DNA from: CAZSRX01 sp964609675 [NCBI: uncultured Bacteroidota bacterium] | Lineage (GTDB): Bacteria; CLD3; SB21 | Assembly (NCBI GenBank): GCA_964609675.1 | Contig: CAZSRX010000017.1 | Span: 13,392-77,391, forward strand | Length of the DNA stretch: 64,000 nt | Reading direction: 5' to 3' | Shown: piece by piece, positions 45,427-54,571 of the stretch | Numbering within the stretch: position 1 is the first letter of the stretch | Layout: each line of letters begins with the position of its first letter | Notes under the pieces: generated by a model | The model's database searches: none | Told to the model about the DNA's origin: nothing | What the model saw: only the letters and a program-made list of their open reading frames with translations | Made by a program: the position numbers and the translations under genes

Positions 45427-46740
45427 TTATGCTTTGATGCCGCGTCCGATACCGAGATACTCGAAACCGATTTCCTTCATGGTTTTGGGATCCCATACAT
45501 TTCTTCCGTCAAGAACTTTAGGCGACTTAAGCAACTGTTTAATATTCTGGAGATCCAGATCGCGGAATTCGTTCCATTCCGTAACTAAGACAAGGCAGTC
45601 CGCGCCCTGGGCGGCTTCATAAGGATCCGCAGCAAAAGTAACGTCCGGGTAGGAACTCCGAACCACATCCATGGCGGCGGGATCGTAGGCGCGGATTTTA
45701 CCGCCGGCTTTCAGGACTTCATCCATAATCACAAGGGAAGGCGCGTCGCGCGTATCATCGGTATTGGGTTTGAAAGCAATGCCAAGGAGGGCGATGGTTT
45801 TTCCTTTAAGGTCGCCGGTTAGTTGTTTAATTTTTTCCACCATGGATAATTTTTGTTTTTCATTCGCTTTAATGGCCGCTTCCACGACCATCGTAGGCAC
45901 GCCGACATCCTGCGATGTTTTCAGAAGAGCCAGCGTGTCTTTCGGGAAACAGGAACCGCCGTATCCCGCGCCGGCATGCAGAAATTTCGGGCTGATGCGG
46001 CCGTCGAGTCCCATGGCTTTCGCCACCACTTTAACGTCGGCGCCGATTTTATCGCAGATATTCGCCACTTCATTAATAAACGAAATTTTAACCGCCAGAA
46101 AAGCGTTGGAAGCGTATTTGATCATTTCTGAGGTTTCCACATTGGTGATTACCATGGGTGTTTCGTTGATATAAAGCGGGCGGTATACCTGGCGCATAAT
46201 CTCGATCGCTTTTTCGCTGGACGCACCGATGACCACGCGGTCCGGCCGCATGAAATCGTCCACAGCGGAACCTTCGCGCAGAAATTCGGGATTGGAAACA
46301 ACGTCAAATTCCGCCTGAGCCGGTCCATGCCGGAGAATAACCTGCCGGACTTTCTGCCCGGTTCCGGCGGGCACGGTGCTTTTCGTCACAATCACTTTGT
46401 AGCCGTTCAAGTTTTTAGCAATGGTTTCCGACACCTTCAGGACGGTCGATAAATCCGCCTCGCCGCCCGCTCCCGGAGGCGTTCCCACGGCAATAAAAAT
46501 AACTTCTGAGTCCCGGATCGAAGCGACTACATCCGTTGAGAAAAACAGATGTTTTTTTATCACATTCCGGTCCACAACTTCTTTCAGCCCGGGCTCATAT
46601 ATCGGAATAATACCCTTCAGTAATTTCTGAATTTTATCTTCATCGATATCCGCACAGATAACCCGGTTCCCGAAATCCGCGAGACACGCTCCGGTTACCA
46701 GCCCGACATAACCCGTTCCGATGACGCAAATTCTTCTCAT
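45427..46740 (-). CDS. ugd: UDP-glucose 6-dehydrogenase
   Basis: 437 residues. N-terminal GTGYVGLVTGACLADFG binds NAD. Characteristic blocks are VAVGTPPG, KSTVPAGTGQKV, NPEFLREGSAVDDFMRPDR, the catalytic Cys in GAGYGGSCFPKDTLAL, and FKPNTDDTRDAPSL. It oxidises UDP-glucose to UDP-glucuronate. ATG 46740 begins three bases after the rnc stop region (TGA at 46745-46743), so the polysaccharide genes follow the fatty-acid/rnc operon directly. Confidence 0.95.
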   Translation of the reverse strand: MRRICVIGTGYVGLVTGACLADFGNRVICADIDEDKIQKLLKGIIPIYEPGLKEVVDRNVIKKHLFFSTDVVASIRDSEVIFIAVGTPPGAGGEADLSTVLKVSETIAKNLNGYKVIVTKSTVPAGTGQKVRQVILRHGPAQAEFDVVSNPEFLREGSAVDDFMRPDRVVIGASSEKAIEIMRQVYRPLYINETPMVITNVETSEMIKYASNAFLAVKISFINEVANICDKIGADVKVVAKAMGLDGRISPKFLHAGAGYGGSCFPKDTLALLKTSQDVGVPTMVVEAAIKANEKQKLSMVEKIKQLTGDLKGKTIALLGIAFKPNTDDTRDAPSLVIMDEVLKAGGKIRAYDPAAMDVVRSSYPDVTFAADPYEAAQGADCLVLVTEWNEFRDLDLQNIKQLLKSPKVLDGRNVWDPKTMKEIGFEYLGIGRGIKA

Positions 46741-46742
46741 AG

Positions 46743-47603
46743 TCAATTCCTTACATGATTGGATGGTATCTGGTTCAGTTTCTGCAGAGCAATCCGGGCC
46801 GATTTTTGTTCGGCTTCCTTTTTACTCATGCCTTTACCGGTTCCAAGAACTTTATTTTTTATTTTCACTTCAACCGTAAATTCTTTGTGGTGTTCCGGTC
46901 CGACTTCGCGGATGACCGAGTAGACCGGGATTCCCCAGTTGCTTTGCTGGGCAAGTTCCAGCAGGGTGCCTTTAAAATTGATTCCGTCCTCGTCGGCCAG
47001 CACGGCGTCCAGATCATCGAAAATAAATTCCGTAACGAAATTCCGAGCGGCGATATAGCCGCGATCCAGAAACACGGCACCGATAACCGCTTCCAGCACG
47101 TCCGCTGTGATGGAGGAGCGGTTTCTTCCTCCGGCTTTATCTTCGCTCTCGCTCATCAAAATCAAATCCCCAAGACCCAGCGCACGGGCCTTACGGGACA
47201 ATACTTTTTTATTAACCATCAACGCTTTCTGTTTCGTCAACTGCCCTTCCTCGTTGCTGGGAAATTTATGGTAAAGATGCTCGGCGGCAATCAGATTGAG
47301 GATGGAATCGCCAAGAAACTCCAGACGCTCATAGGACATGACACGACTTTCCTCGGAAAAGTGTAGGTATGAACGGTGCTTAAACGCCTGGATAAACAAA
47401 TTCCGGTTACGGATTCGGTAATGCACCCGTCGTTCCAGTTTTCGCAGTTGGGCGGCAAACCGGGCCGGACAATGAGCCTGTCCGGCCTGGGATGATTTCC
47501 GGGTTAACGCCGATTTCAGCTTTAGTAAAATCTTTTTCAATTGATACCGGTGATTACTTGAATTACCTGTAATATCGCCAATCCGGAAGAGCATCCGTTC
47601 CAA
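46743..47603 (-). CDS. rnc: Ribonuclease III
   Basis: 286 residues. The signature ERLEFLGDSILNLIAAEHL contains the catalytic acidic residues; the second acidic site is in ADVLEAVIGAVFLDRG. The C-terminal 70 residues form a double-stranded-RNA-binding domain (FKGTLLELAQQSNWG, then GKGMSKKEAEQKSA). It processes rRNA precursors and other duplex RNA. The N-terminal 55 or so residues are an additional basic stretch (Lys/Arg-rich, about residues 20-55) before the usual start, longer than in most family members. Start is TTG 47603 or ATG 47594. It begins right after the fabF stop, a linkage seen in many bacteria. Confidence 0.95.
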   Translation of the reverse strand: MERMLFRIGDITGNSSNHRYQLKKILLKLKSALTRKSSQAGQAHCPARFAAQLRKLERRVHYRIRNRNLFIQAFKHRSYLHFSEESRVMSYERLEFLGDSILNLIAAEHLYHKFPSNEEGQLTKQKALMVNKKVLSRKARALGLGDLILMSESEDKAGGRNRSSITADVLEAVIGAVFLDRGYIAARNFVTEFIFDDLDAVLADEDGINFKGTLLELAQQSNWGIPVYSVIREVGPEHHKEFTVEVKIKNKVLGTGKGMSKKEAEQKSARIALQKLNQIPSNHVRN

Positions 47604-48848
47604 TTACGAAATATATTTTTTAACCGCTATGCACGTGTTATGCCCGCCGAATCCAAAAGTATTATTGAGCGCGCAGGAAAGTTCCTTGGCCACCGCTTTA
47701 TTCGGGGCATAATTCAGGTCGCATGCCTCATCGGGTACTTCGTAATTAATGGTCGGAGGAATCATGCCGCGCTGAACCGCCAGCGCGGTGGCGATGCACT
47801 CTACAGCGCCCGCCGCACCAAGCAGATGGCCGGTCATGGACTTGGTAGAACTGACAATCAGGTTTTTAGCGTGTTCGCCGAATACGGTTTTGATGGCGGC
47901 AGTTTCGTTTTTATCGTTGTATTCGGTAGAGGTGCCGTGCGCGTTGATATATCCGATGGCTTCAGGTTTCAGACCGGCGTCGTTCAAAGCGGCCTGCATG
48001 GCCCGGGCTGCGCCTTCGCCGCCTTCAGCCGGAGCGGTGATATGGTAGGCATCGTCCGTGAAACCGATACCAACGATCTCAGCGTATATTTTGGCGCCGC
48101 GTTGTTTGGCGGTTTCGAGTTCTTCCAGGATAATAATACCGGAACCTTCACCCATAACAAAACCATCTCGCATTTTGTCGAAGGGGCGGCTGGCGTGCTT
48201 GTAGTCATCGTTGCGTGTGGACAGCGCTTTCATCACGTTGAATCCGGCCACGCCGACCCGACAGATGCTCGCTTCGGAGCCGCCGCAAACCATGGCGTCC
48301 GCGTCGCCGCGCTGTACGTGCATGAATGCGGCGCCGATGGCGTGACTGCCCGTTGCGCAGGCCGATACCGTAGCGTAATTCGGACCCTTGAACCCATGCA
48401 AAATCGCCACGTGTCCCGCCGCAATGTCGATAATCAGCATCGGTATAAAGAACGGGCTGATGCGCTGGGGCCCTTTCTGGAGATACGTCTCAAACGTTTC
48501 CTCGAAAGAAATAAAGCCGCCGATTCCGCTGCCGATTATCACGCCGACACGATTGGGATCATGCGTCTGCGCGCTGATGCCCGCATCTTCAACCGCCATT
48601 TTAGAGGCGGCTACTGCAAACTGGCAGAAACGGTCCATGCGCCGCGCCTCTTTGCGGTCTATATACGCCGTCGGATCAAATCCTTTGACTTCCGCCGCGA
48701 ACTTGGTAACATGGTCTTTCGTATCAAACAGCGTGATTAAATCTACACCGTTACGGCCTTCCGTCAGTCCTTTCCAGAATTCTTCCACCGTATTGCCGAT
48801 AGGCGTTACGGCGCCCATTCCGGTAATGACAACTCTGCGTTTGCTCAT
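47604..48848 (-). CDS. fabF: Beta-ketoacyl-ACP synthase II
   Basis: 414 residues, normal for KAS II. It condenses malonyl-ACP with acyl-ACP. The catalytic Cys lies in the [12 protein letters not shown] block, the first His in [11 protein letters not shown], and the second in [11 protein letters not shown]. The N-terminal [13 protein letters not shown] and C-terminal [10 protein letters not shown] complete the thiolase-fold signature. ATG 48848 lies 85 bases after the acpP stop. It forms part of the plsX-fabH-fabD-fabG-acpP-fabF cluster. Confidence 0.96.
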   Translation of the reverse strand: MSKRRVVITGMGAVTPIGNTVEEFWKGLTEGRNGVDLITLFDTKDHVTKFAAEVKGFDPTAYIDRKEARRMDRFCQFAVAASKMAVEDAGISAQTHDPNRVGVIIGSGIGGFISFEETFETYLQKGPQRISPFFIPMLIIDIAAGHVAILHGFKGPNYATVSACATGSHAIGAAFMHVQRGDADAMVCGGSEASICRVGVAGFNVMKALSTRNDDYKHASRPFDKMRDGFVMGEGSGIIILEELETAKQRGAKIYAEIVGIGFTDDAYHITAPAEGGEGAARAMQAALNDAGLKPEAIGYINAHGTSTEYNDKNETAAIKTVFGEHAKNLIVSSTKSMTGHLLGAAGAVECIATALAVQRGMIPPTINYEVPDEACDLNYAPNKAVAKELSCALNNTFGFGGHNTCIAVKKYIS

Positions 48849-48933
48849 AATGTGCTCCTCGAAAAATAGCGGTTATAAAGAATCCGAGCAGGAATCGTGT
48901 CGGTACGATTCCCGCTCTTTCTAAAAAAAACGG

Positions 48934-49185
48934 TTACTTGCCTAATTTGGCCATCAGAAATTCCACCGTGGAACCGACCGTCGTCAGTTTGGCGGCTTCT
49001 TCTTCCGGTATCTTTTCGCCCAGACCAAAGGTATCCTCAAATTCCATCACCAGTTCCACCTGATCCAGGGAATCGGCGCCGAGATCTTCCACATAGGAAG
49101 CAGTCGGGGTTACTTCACTTTCGGTCACGCCGAGTTTCTTCACAATGATTTCCTTGACCTTTTTTTCGATTTCTTCGCGAGTCAT
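48934..49185 (-). CDS. acpP: Acyl carrier protein
   Basis: 83 residues, acidic, all-helical. The phosphopantetheine attachment Ser is in [15 protein letters not shown], the family signature. It shuttles acyl chains between Fab enzymes and PlsX. Compared with E. coli ACP there is one extra residue in the loop between helices II and III ([12 protein letters not shown] against FDTEIPDEEA), as counted by eye. The ATG is preceded by AGGAGA. Gene order acpP between fabG and fabF is the common one. Confidence 0.96.
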   Translation of the reverse strand: MTREEIEKKVKEIIVKKLGVTESEVTPTASYVEDLGADSLDQVELVMEFEDTFGLGEKIPEEEAAKLTTVGSTVEFLMAKLGK

Positions 49186-49238
49186 GTCAGTTCTCCTTTA
49201 ATAGGTTTGGTGTTATTTGGTTATATCAGAATAATGTT

Positions 49239-49988
49239 TTAACGGATTACCCGGCCGCCGTCCACCTGAATGACCTGTCCGGTAATATACCCGGCCTGAT
49301 CGGATGCCAGAAACGCAACCACTGCGGCGACTTCCTCCGGCGTTCCGGGTCGGTTCAGCGGTATGTATTTTAGTATCTCTTTTTTCATATCGTCGGTAAA
49401 ATCTTTAGTCATATCGGTTAAAATATACCCCGGCGCCACCGAATTGACCGTAATGCCGAAAGGTGCCAGTTCCTTGGCGGCCGCCATAGTCATACCGTCA
49501 AGGCCCGCCTTGGAGGCCGCATAATTGGACTGGAACGGATTACCGCCCAGCGCCACCACCGAGGAAATATTGATTATTTTCCCCGACCGCTGCCGGATCA
49601 TCACCTTGGCCGCCTGGCGCGTACATAAGAACGCGCTTTTAAGGTTATTCGCGATGACCCAATCCCATTCTTTCGTCTCCATACGCGCCAAAAGGCTGTT
49701 TTTATAAACGCCGGCATTGTTCACCAGCACATCCAGCCGCTGAAAGCGTTCCAGGCAGCTGTCTATCATTTTTTTTACTTCGTCTTCCTGCGAAACATCC
49801 GCGGCTATGGCACACACCCGGTCGGCATAGCCGGCCTGCCGGAACGCTTCGTGGGTTCTTTCCAGGGTTTCCGGATTTCTGCCGTTCAACACCACGGTCG
49901 CCCCGTGATCCAGCATGGTCAGGGCCACCGCTTTGCCGATGCCTCTTGAAGAGCCGGTAATCAGAGCCACTTTGCCTTTCATCGTCAT
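49239..49988 (-). CDS. fabG: 3-oxoacyl-ACP reductase
   Basis: 249 residues, short-chain dehydrogenase. The NADPH loop is ITGSSRGIGKAV; the NNAG motif and the catalytic Ser-Tyr-Lys set (ISSVVALGG, YAASKAG) are present, and the C-terminus has GYITGQVIQVDGG, typical of FabG. It reduces 3-ketoacyl-ACP. The start overlaps the fabD stop (ATGACGATG, with either of two Met codons possible), giving translational coupling. Confidence 0.95.
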   Translation of the reverse strand: MTMKGKVALITGSSRGIGKAVALTMLDHGATVVLNGRNPETLERTHEAFRQAGYADRVCAIAADVSQEDEVKKMIDSCLERFQRLDVLVNNAGVYKNSLLARMETKEWDWVIANNLKSAFLCTRQAAKVMIRQRSGKIINISSVVALGGNPFQSNYAASKAGLDGMTMAAAKELAPFGITVNSVAPGYILTDMTKDFTDDMKKEILKYIPLNRPGTPEEVAAVVAFLASDQAGYITGQVIQVDGGRVIR

Positions 49989-50914
49989 CCGAGTTTCTGT
50001 AATTCCTCGGCCTTGCCGATACTTTCGGCCGTAACAGATTTATGGATGCGCTTTATCAGGCCCTGCAATACATTACCGGGACCCAATTCATAAAATACGG
50101 AAGCGCCGTCGGCAATCATGTTCTCAACGGTTTCCTGCCAGCGCACCGGCGAAGTAATCTGATCAATCAACAGTTGTTTCTCCGTATTCCCCGAGGTTAC
50201 CGGTTTTGCGGTTACGTTGGCGTATACCGGAATCGAAGAATCCCGGACGGTTATTGCGTCTAACTTTTTCTTAACCGCCTCCACAGCTGGTTTCATCAGC
50301 GGAGAATGGAACGCGCCACTGACGACAAGTTCTTTAACCATGCGGGCGCCTTTTTCTTTGGCTTTGGCCATCGCCGCCTGTACACCCTCCACAGAGCCGG
50401 ATATAACAATTTGTCCCGGCGAATTGAAGTTGGCGCACTGAACTATGCCTGCCGAGGAAGCCTCGGCGCAGATGGATTCCAGTACGTTCATTTCGAGTCC
50501 CATCACGGCGGCCATGGTGCCTTTCTGCTGTTCCCCCGCGTTCTGCATGCCCTCGGCGCGCACTTTGACCACATTCAAGGCGTCTTCAAAGGACATAAAC
50601 CCCGCGGCCACCAGCGCGGAATATTCTCCCAGACTGTGCCCGGCAACCATATCAAACTTCAGCGCGGAACCTTTAAATGTTTTTAAAACCTCAAACACCG
50701 CCACGCTGTGCGTGAAAATCGCAGGCTGCGTGACGCGGGTCTGCTTTAAATCGTTTTCCGGGCCTTCAAAACTGATTTTGGTAAGCGCAAATCCCAGTAT
50801 TTCATCCGCCCGGTCGTAAAGCTTTTTCGCAGCCGGATAGTGTTCGTATAAATCTTTTCCCATGCCTACGAACTGTGCGCCCTGCCCGGGAAATACAAAA
50901 GCTGTTTTTGACAT
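49985..50914 (-). CDS. fabD: Malonyl-CoA:ACP transacylase
   Basis: 309 residues. Starts with FVFPGQGAQFVGMG, and the catalytic serine is in GHSLGEYSAL; a conserved Arg and the His of the charge-relay (near AFHSPLM) are visible. It loads malonyl groups onto ACP. The ATG at 50914 is preceded by GGAGATA. It lies 22 bases after the fabH stop in the fab operon. Confidence 0.95.
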   Translation of the reverse strand: MSKTAFVFPGQGAQFVGMGKDLYEHYPAAKKLYDRADEILGFALTKISFEGPENDLKQTRVTQPAIFTHSVAVFEVLKTFKGSALKFDMVAGHSLGEYSALVAAGFMSFEDALNVVKVRAEGMQNAGEQQKGTMAAVMGLEMNVLESICAEASSAGIVQCANFNSPGQIVISGSVEGVQAAMAKAKEKGARMVKELVVSGAFHSPLMKPAVEAVKKKLDAITVRDSSIPVYANVTAKPVTSGNTEKQLLIDQITSPVRWQETVENMIADGASVFYELGPGNVLQGLIKRIHKSVTAESIGKAEELQKLG

Positions 50915-50936
50915 TGTAAATATCTCCTGAACTGAT

Positions 50937-51944
50937 TTAATAAGCCCAGCGCACCAGTATGCCGCTGGTGGTGAACCCGCCGCCGAAAGCGGCGATGACG
51001 ACCAGGTCGCCCTTCTTCACGCGCTTGGTATCCACGGCTTCGGACAGGCAGATCGGAATGGTCGCGGTCGTGGTGTTGCCGTAACGGTCGATATTGATCA
51101 TCACCTGTTCGTCTGAAAGCCCCAGGCGGGATTGAACGGAATCAATGATCCGCTTGTTGGCCTGATGCGGTACCAGCAGATTGACGTCCTTGCCGGAATA
51201 GCCGTTGCGTTCCAGCACGGTTACTGCGGCGTCGGCCATGCCCTTGACGGCATACTGATATACGGTTTTGCCGTCCTGGTAAATGTTATGCATTTTCTTG
51301 TCAATCGTTTCGTGCGTCGGCGGGTTGAGACTGCCGCCGCCGGGCATATTCAGGTACGGTGCGCCGCTGCCGTCGATGGTGTTGTAAAAATCTATGATGC
51401 CCAAAGACGGATCCTCACTTCGTTCCAGCAAAGCGACCCCGCCGGCGTCACCGAACAGGATACAGGTGTTGCGGTCGGTATAATCCACAATCGAAGTCAT
51501 GAAATCCGCGCCGACGCAAAGAACTTTTTTGGCGCGTCCGGATTCAATAAATTGAGAGCCCACGGATAGGGCGTAGGTGAATCCGCAGCAGGCCGCAATC
51601 AGGTCAAATCCCCACACGTTGGTCAGACCGAGCTTGTGCTGCAACAGGCACGCGGAGGAGGGAAAAAACATATCCGGCGTTACGGTAGAAAATACAATCA
51701 CGTCAATTTCGTCCTTTTTCACGCCGGTTTTTTCTATAAGCAGTTTACCGGCATTGACAGCCAGGTCCGAAGTGGCGATGCCCTTTCCCCTCTCGAGCAC
51801 ATGCCGCTCGCGGATGCCTGTACGGGTATAAATCCATTCATCAGTGGTATCCACCATTTTTTCAAGATCCGCGTTGGTCAGTATTTTTTCAGGAACCCAG
51901 TGGGCGACGCCGGTAATAGCCGCGCGATATTTTTTTGAATCCAT
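50937..51944 (-). CDS. fabH: Beta-ketoacyl-ACP synthase III
   Basis: 335 residues. The Cys-His-Asn triad can be seen: Cys in IAACCGFTYAL, His in LVPHQANKRIIDSV, and Asn in IDRYGNTTTATIP. It starts each fatty acid by condensing acetyl-CoA (or a branched primer) with malonyl-ACP. The C-terminal AFGGGFTTSGILVRW is typical. It sits between plsX and fabD in the usual order. Confidence 0.96.
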   Translation of the reverse strand: MDSKKYRAAITGVAHWVPEKILTNADLEKMVDTTDEWIYTRTGIRERHVLERGKGIATSDLAVNAGKLLIEKTGVKKDEIDVIVFSTVTPDMFFPSSACLLQHKLGLTNVWGFDLIAACCGFTYALSVGSQFIESGRAKKVLCVGADFMTSIVDYTDRNTCILFGDAGGVALLERSEDPSLGIIDFYNTIDGSGAPYLNMPGGGSLNPPTHETIDKKMHNIYQDGKTVYQYAVKGMADAAVTVLERNGYSGKDVNLLVPHQANKRIIDSVQSRLGLSDEQVMINIDRYGNTTTATIPICLSEAVDTKRVKKGDLVVIAAFGGGFTTSGILVRWAY

Positions 51945-51976
51945 ACTTGTTATAATCTTTCTATTGAATAAATGGT

Positions 51977-53002
51977 TTATAGGCTCAGTGATTTAATTTT
52001 ATCCCGTATAATATCATTGATGCGCTTTTCGGCCATTTCTCTGGCCACTTCCACCGCTCGAAATACCGCGCGGGGCGAGGAACTGCCATGCCCGATAATC
52101 ACGACGCCATTGACGCCCAGCAGGGGAATGCCTCCGAATTCCTCGTAATCCATTTCCTTAAATACTTTTTTCAGCGCCGGTTTGGCCAGCCCGATGCTGA
52201 GTTTGGTCAGAATGCTTTTTTTGGCGGCCAGCTGAAAACGGCCTTTCAGGAATTTCGGCACGCTCTCGCCAAACTTTAAAAGAATGTTGCCGATAAAACC
52301 GTCACAGACCAGCACATCCGCGGTGCCCATCAGGATATCCCGGCCTTCCTTGTTGCCAACAAACTGAAAAAAATTCTGGTTGCGGAATAACTCGTTGGCC
52401 TTAACGGTAGTTTCGTCCCCCTTGCTGTCTTCTTCGCCGACGCTCAGCAAACCGACTTTGGGGTTCTCAATTTTCCGCATCGTTTGCATATAGATGCTGC
52501 CCATCACCGCAAACTGCAGCAAATTAACCGGTTTGCAGTCGACGTTGGAGCCGAGGTCAAGTATAAAAGTATGACCGCCGTGTACCGCCGGAAAGTACGT
52601 GCCGATTGCAGGCCGGTTGATCCCTTCAATGCGTCCGAGTCCCATCAGGCCGACGGCCATTACGGCGCCGGTGTTGCCCATGCTGATAAAGGCCTGCGCA
52701 TCGCCCTTTTTAACCATTTCCACCCCAACGTGCATCGAGGAGTTTGGCTTGTTTCGCAAGGCCTCAGCCGGGGCATCGTGCATATCAATGTACGTATCGG
52801 TATGAACCAGTTCGAGCGTCGAGCCGATCAAGCCATCGCCATGACAGCGCGATACGGCAGGCGCAATCCGCTCTTTCGGGCCGGTGATAACAACCTGATC
52901 GGGCCAGTTTCGTTCCTTAAATGCCCGGGCCGCCAGAACGGCGCCGTCTACTATGCGATCCGGGGCGGTATCGCCGCCCATACCATCAACGACTATCTTC
53001 AC
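51977..53002 (-). CDS. plsX: Phosphate acyltransferase PlsX
   Basis: 341 residues. N-terminal VVDGMGGDTAPDRIVDG, MGNTGAVMAVGLMG and LDLGSNVDCKP identify PlsX, which makes acyl-phosphate from acyl-ACP for phospholipid synthesis. GVNGVVIIGHGSS near the C-terminus is also conserved. ATG 53002 lies 25 bases after the rpmF stop. The order rpmF-plsX-fabH is widely conserved. Confidence 0.96.
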   Translation of the reverse strand: MKIVVDGMGGDTAPDRIVDGAVLAARAFKERNWPDQVVITGPKERIAPAVSRCHGDGLIGSTLELVHTDTYIDMHDAPAEALRNKPNSSMHVGVEMVKKGDAQAFISMGNTGAVMAVGLMGLGRIEGINRPAIGTYFPAVHGGHTFILDLGSNVDCKPVNLLQFAVMGSIYMQTMRKIENPKVGLLSVGEEDSKGDETTVKANELFRNQNFFQFVGNKEGRDILMGTADVLVCDGFIGNILLKFGESVPKFLKGRFQLAAKKSILTKLSIGLAKPALKKVFKEMDYEEFGGIPLLGVNGVVIIGHGSSSPRAVFRAVEVAREMAEKRINDIIRDKIKSLSL

Positions 53003-53027
53003 GGTTAGATCGTGCCGCGCGAAGGCG

Positions 53028-53213
53028 TTATTCCATTTCCTTGGTCAGCGTGATCTGCCGGCCGTCGTAATACCCGCAATGAGGGCAAACCCGGTGCGGC
53101 TGCTTGGGCTGACGGCAGTTGGAACAGGTCGTTACGGCCGGAGTGTCCAATTTCCAGTGCGTGCGGCGCTTGTCGCGGCGTATAGCGGAATGTCGGCGTT
53201 TGGGATTAGGCAT
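53028..53213 (-). CDS. rpmF: 50S ribosomal protein L32
   Basis: 61 residues. N-terminal MPNPKRRHSAIRRDKRRTHW, then four Cys in two pairs (CSNC and CPHC), a zinc ribbon. Its place between DUF177 and plsX is the standard arrangement. Confidence 0.96.
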   Translation of the reverse strand: MPNPKRRHSAIRRDKRRTHWKLDTPAVTTCSNCRQPKQPHRVCPHCGYYDGRQITLTKEME

Positions 53214-53242
53214 AAATTCTCCTGTATATTATTTGTTCTTTA

Positions 53243-53749
53243 TTAAGCAGGTATCTCCACCGTTTCTTCAACGGCATGGTCGCAGAGTTCATGATTCCGG
53301 TCAGCGCCGCACTGCGGACATAAACCCCGGCAGTCCGGCCGGCATAATGTTTTGACCGGCAGCGCGAGTATCAGTAAATCCCGAACATCTTTGTCCAACC
53401 CGATAGAGTTGTTCTGGCGGATATCAATTAAGCGTAACTCCTCGTCATCCTTTTGCACGCTCTGATGCTTGTTGTTCGTATACACGACGGCCATCGATCC
53501 GGAAATCTCCCGGTCGGTATCCGCCAGACAGCGGTCGCATACTAAATGAACCACCGTCCGGGAAACAAGGTTCATATAAAACGTATAGCCGGACTTGGTC
53601 AAAACCACATCGGTTTTTAAAACCGCAGGGAAAATCTCATTCCCTTCAAAGTCTGTTTTTGACAGGTCGATTTCACCGGCTTTGCATTCAAAAGAAAACC
53701 GGTGTTCCCCGTCGTCCAGATTCAATATTTTGTCAATTACCAGTCTCAC
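53243..53749 (-). CDS. DUF177 (YceD-like) protein
   Basis: 168 residues. Cys motifs in the YceD family positions are visible: VCDRCLAD about residue 92 and CRPDCRGLCPQCG near the end, a likely metal-binding cluster. YceD proteins are linked to rpmF in most bacteria and are thought to affect 23S rRNA or L32 assembly; the exact role is not settled. Start GTG 53749. It is the first gene of the fab operon here, 45 bases downstream of a plausible promoter start. Confidence 0.9.
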   Translation of the reverse strand: MRLVIDKILNLDDGEHRFSFECKAGEIDLSKTDFEGNEIFPAVLKTDVVLTKSGYTFYMNLVSRTVVHLVCDRCLADTDREISGSMAVVYTNNKHQSVQKDDEELRLIDIRQNNSIGLDKDVRDLLILALPVKTLCRPDCRGLCPQCGADRNHELCDHAVEETVEIPA

Positions 53750-53800
53750 GTATCACGTAAGTTCAATAAGATAAATAGTTTATGTAAAAAATTGAAGTGG

Positions 53801-53829
53801 AAGATATATTATTTTTATAATATAGTCAA
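53801..53829 (-). promoter_or_regulatory. Sigma-70-type promoter for the DUF177-rpmF-fab operon
   Basis: On the minus strand: -35 TTGACT (53829-53824), 17-base AT-rich spacer, -10 TATCTT (53806-53801). Start would fall near 53794. Confidence 0.6.
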
Positions 53830-53977
53830 GTATTTTTACTATAATCTAATGAACGGATATTTTTATGTAAAAAACTCTTTGAATAGGCCTTGCTTTTAAC
53901 AAAATAGAGCTGTCAGGGCGGTTTATACCGTGGATAGCTTGCCAGAAAGGAGGCTATCTCATGAAAGGCACTGGACA

Positions 53978-54121
53978 ATGAGTCTGAAAGACCGAAAATA
54001 CTTAAAGCGGGTGCAACGGGTAGAAGCGGCAGGCCACCGCTGCGATTTAAGCGTGAGGCCTATGTATCGGATTCTGAAATGCTATCGTGACAAAGGCGAA
54101 AAAGGACTCTCCCATGGCTCA
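53978..54121 (+). pseudogene. ISNCY-type transposase, N-terminal fragment
   Basis: About 48 codons (SLKDRKYLKRVQRVEAAGHR, then YRILKCYRDKGEKGLSHGS) match the start of ISNCY/IS1202-type transposases, which begin with an HTH region ending in RYR-GEKGL-HG. The HTH middle looks disrupted (helix residues missing). The reading frame ends soon after 54121; the rest of the transposase, about 400 residues in intact elements, is absent. It abuts a truncated lipoprotein gene on the other strand. Family name is from memory of the motif. Confidence 0.7.
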
Positions 54122-54399
54122 ACCGCAATTTTATAATCTTCATTATCTGCCACAGACCCGCTTGCTATTATCCCTAAATGATTGGTTACAGCGTAAGCTA
54201 TACATCCATGCTGAGTCAGATAATTTTCGTTGCCCGATGTTCCGCTGATTCTTAAGCTTGCTGAAATTAGCAGATTATTTTTTTGTTTTAATAATGGGAT
54301 GTTAGGATTGTTTATTACATAGTAAGTTGGTGTAGAAGGCCAATGGGCGCATGCAACGAAGAACGCTGACAACAAAAACAAGACAAGGATTGATTTCAT
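54082..54399 (-). pseudogene. Lipoprotein gene truncated at its 3' end by the insertion fragment
   Basis: A signal peptide with lipobox (LFLLSAFFVACAHW) begins 105 codons. The middle (CIAYAVTNHLGIIASGSVAD) looks like the start of an outer-membrane strand-rich domain I have seen in Bacteroidota-type lipoproteins. The last 15 or so codons come from the opposite strand of the transposase fragment, so the natural 3' end is lost. Probably inactive. Confidence 0.6.
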
Positions 54400-54571
54400 A
54401 TTAAAATCTTCCCTATTTAATACGATGTGTCCATCAAAGTTCCCTTGACGGGTGTATACCTAAGATTTTTTAAAGTAAATAGACGCGAATGTTAAGGGTT
54501 CGTATTCATATGATCCTTACAAACCCTGTTGGGCTGTTTCCATTTAACAGCACCATCAATGGATTTCCCAT

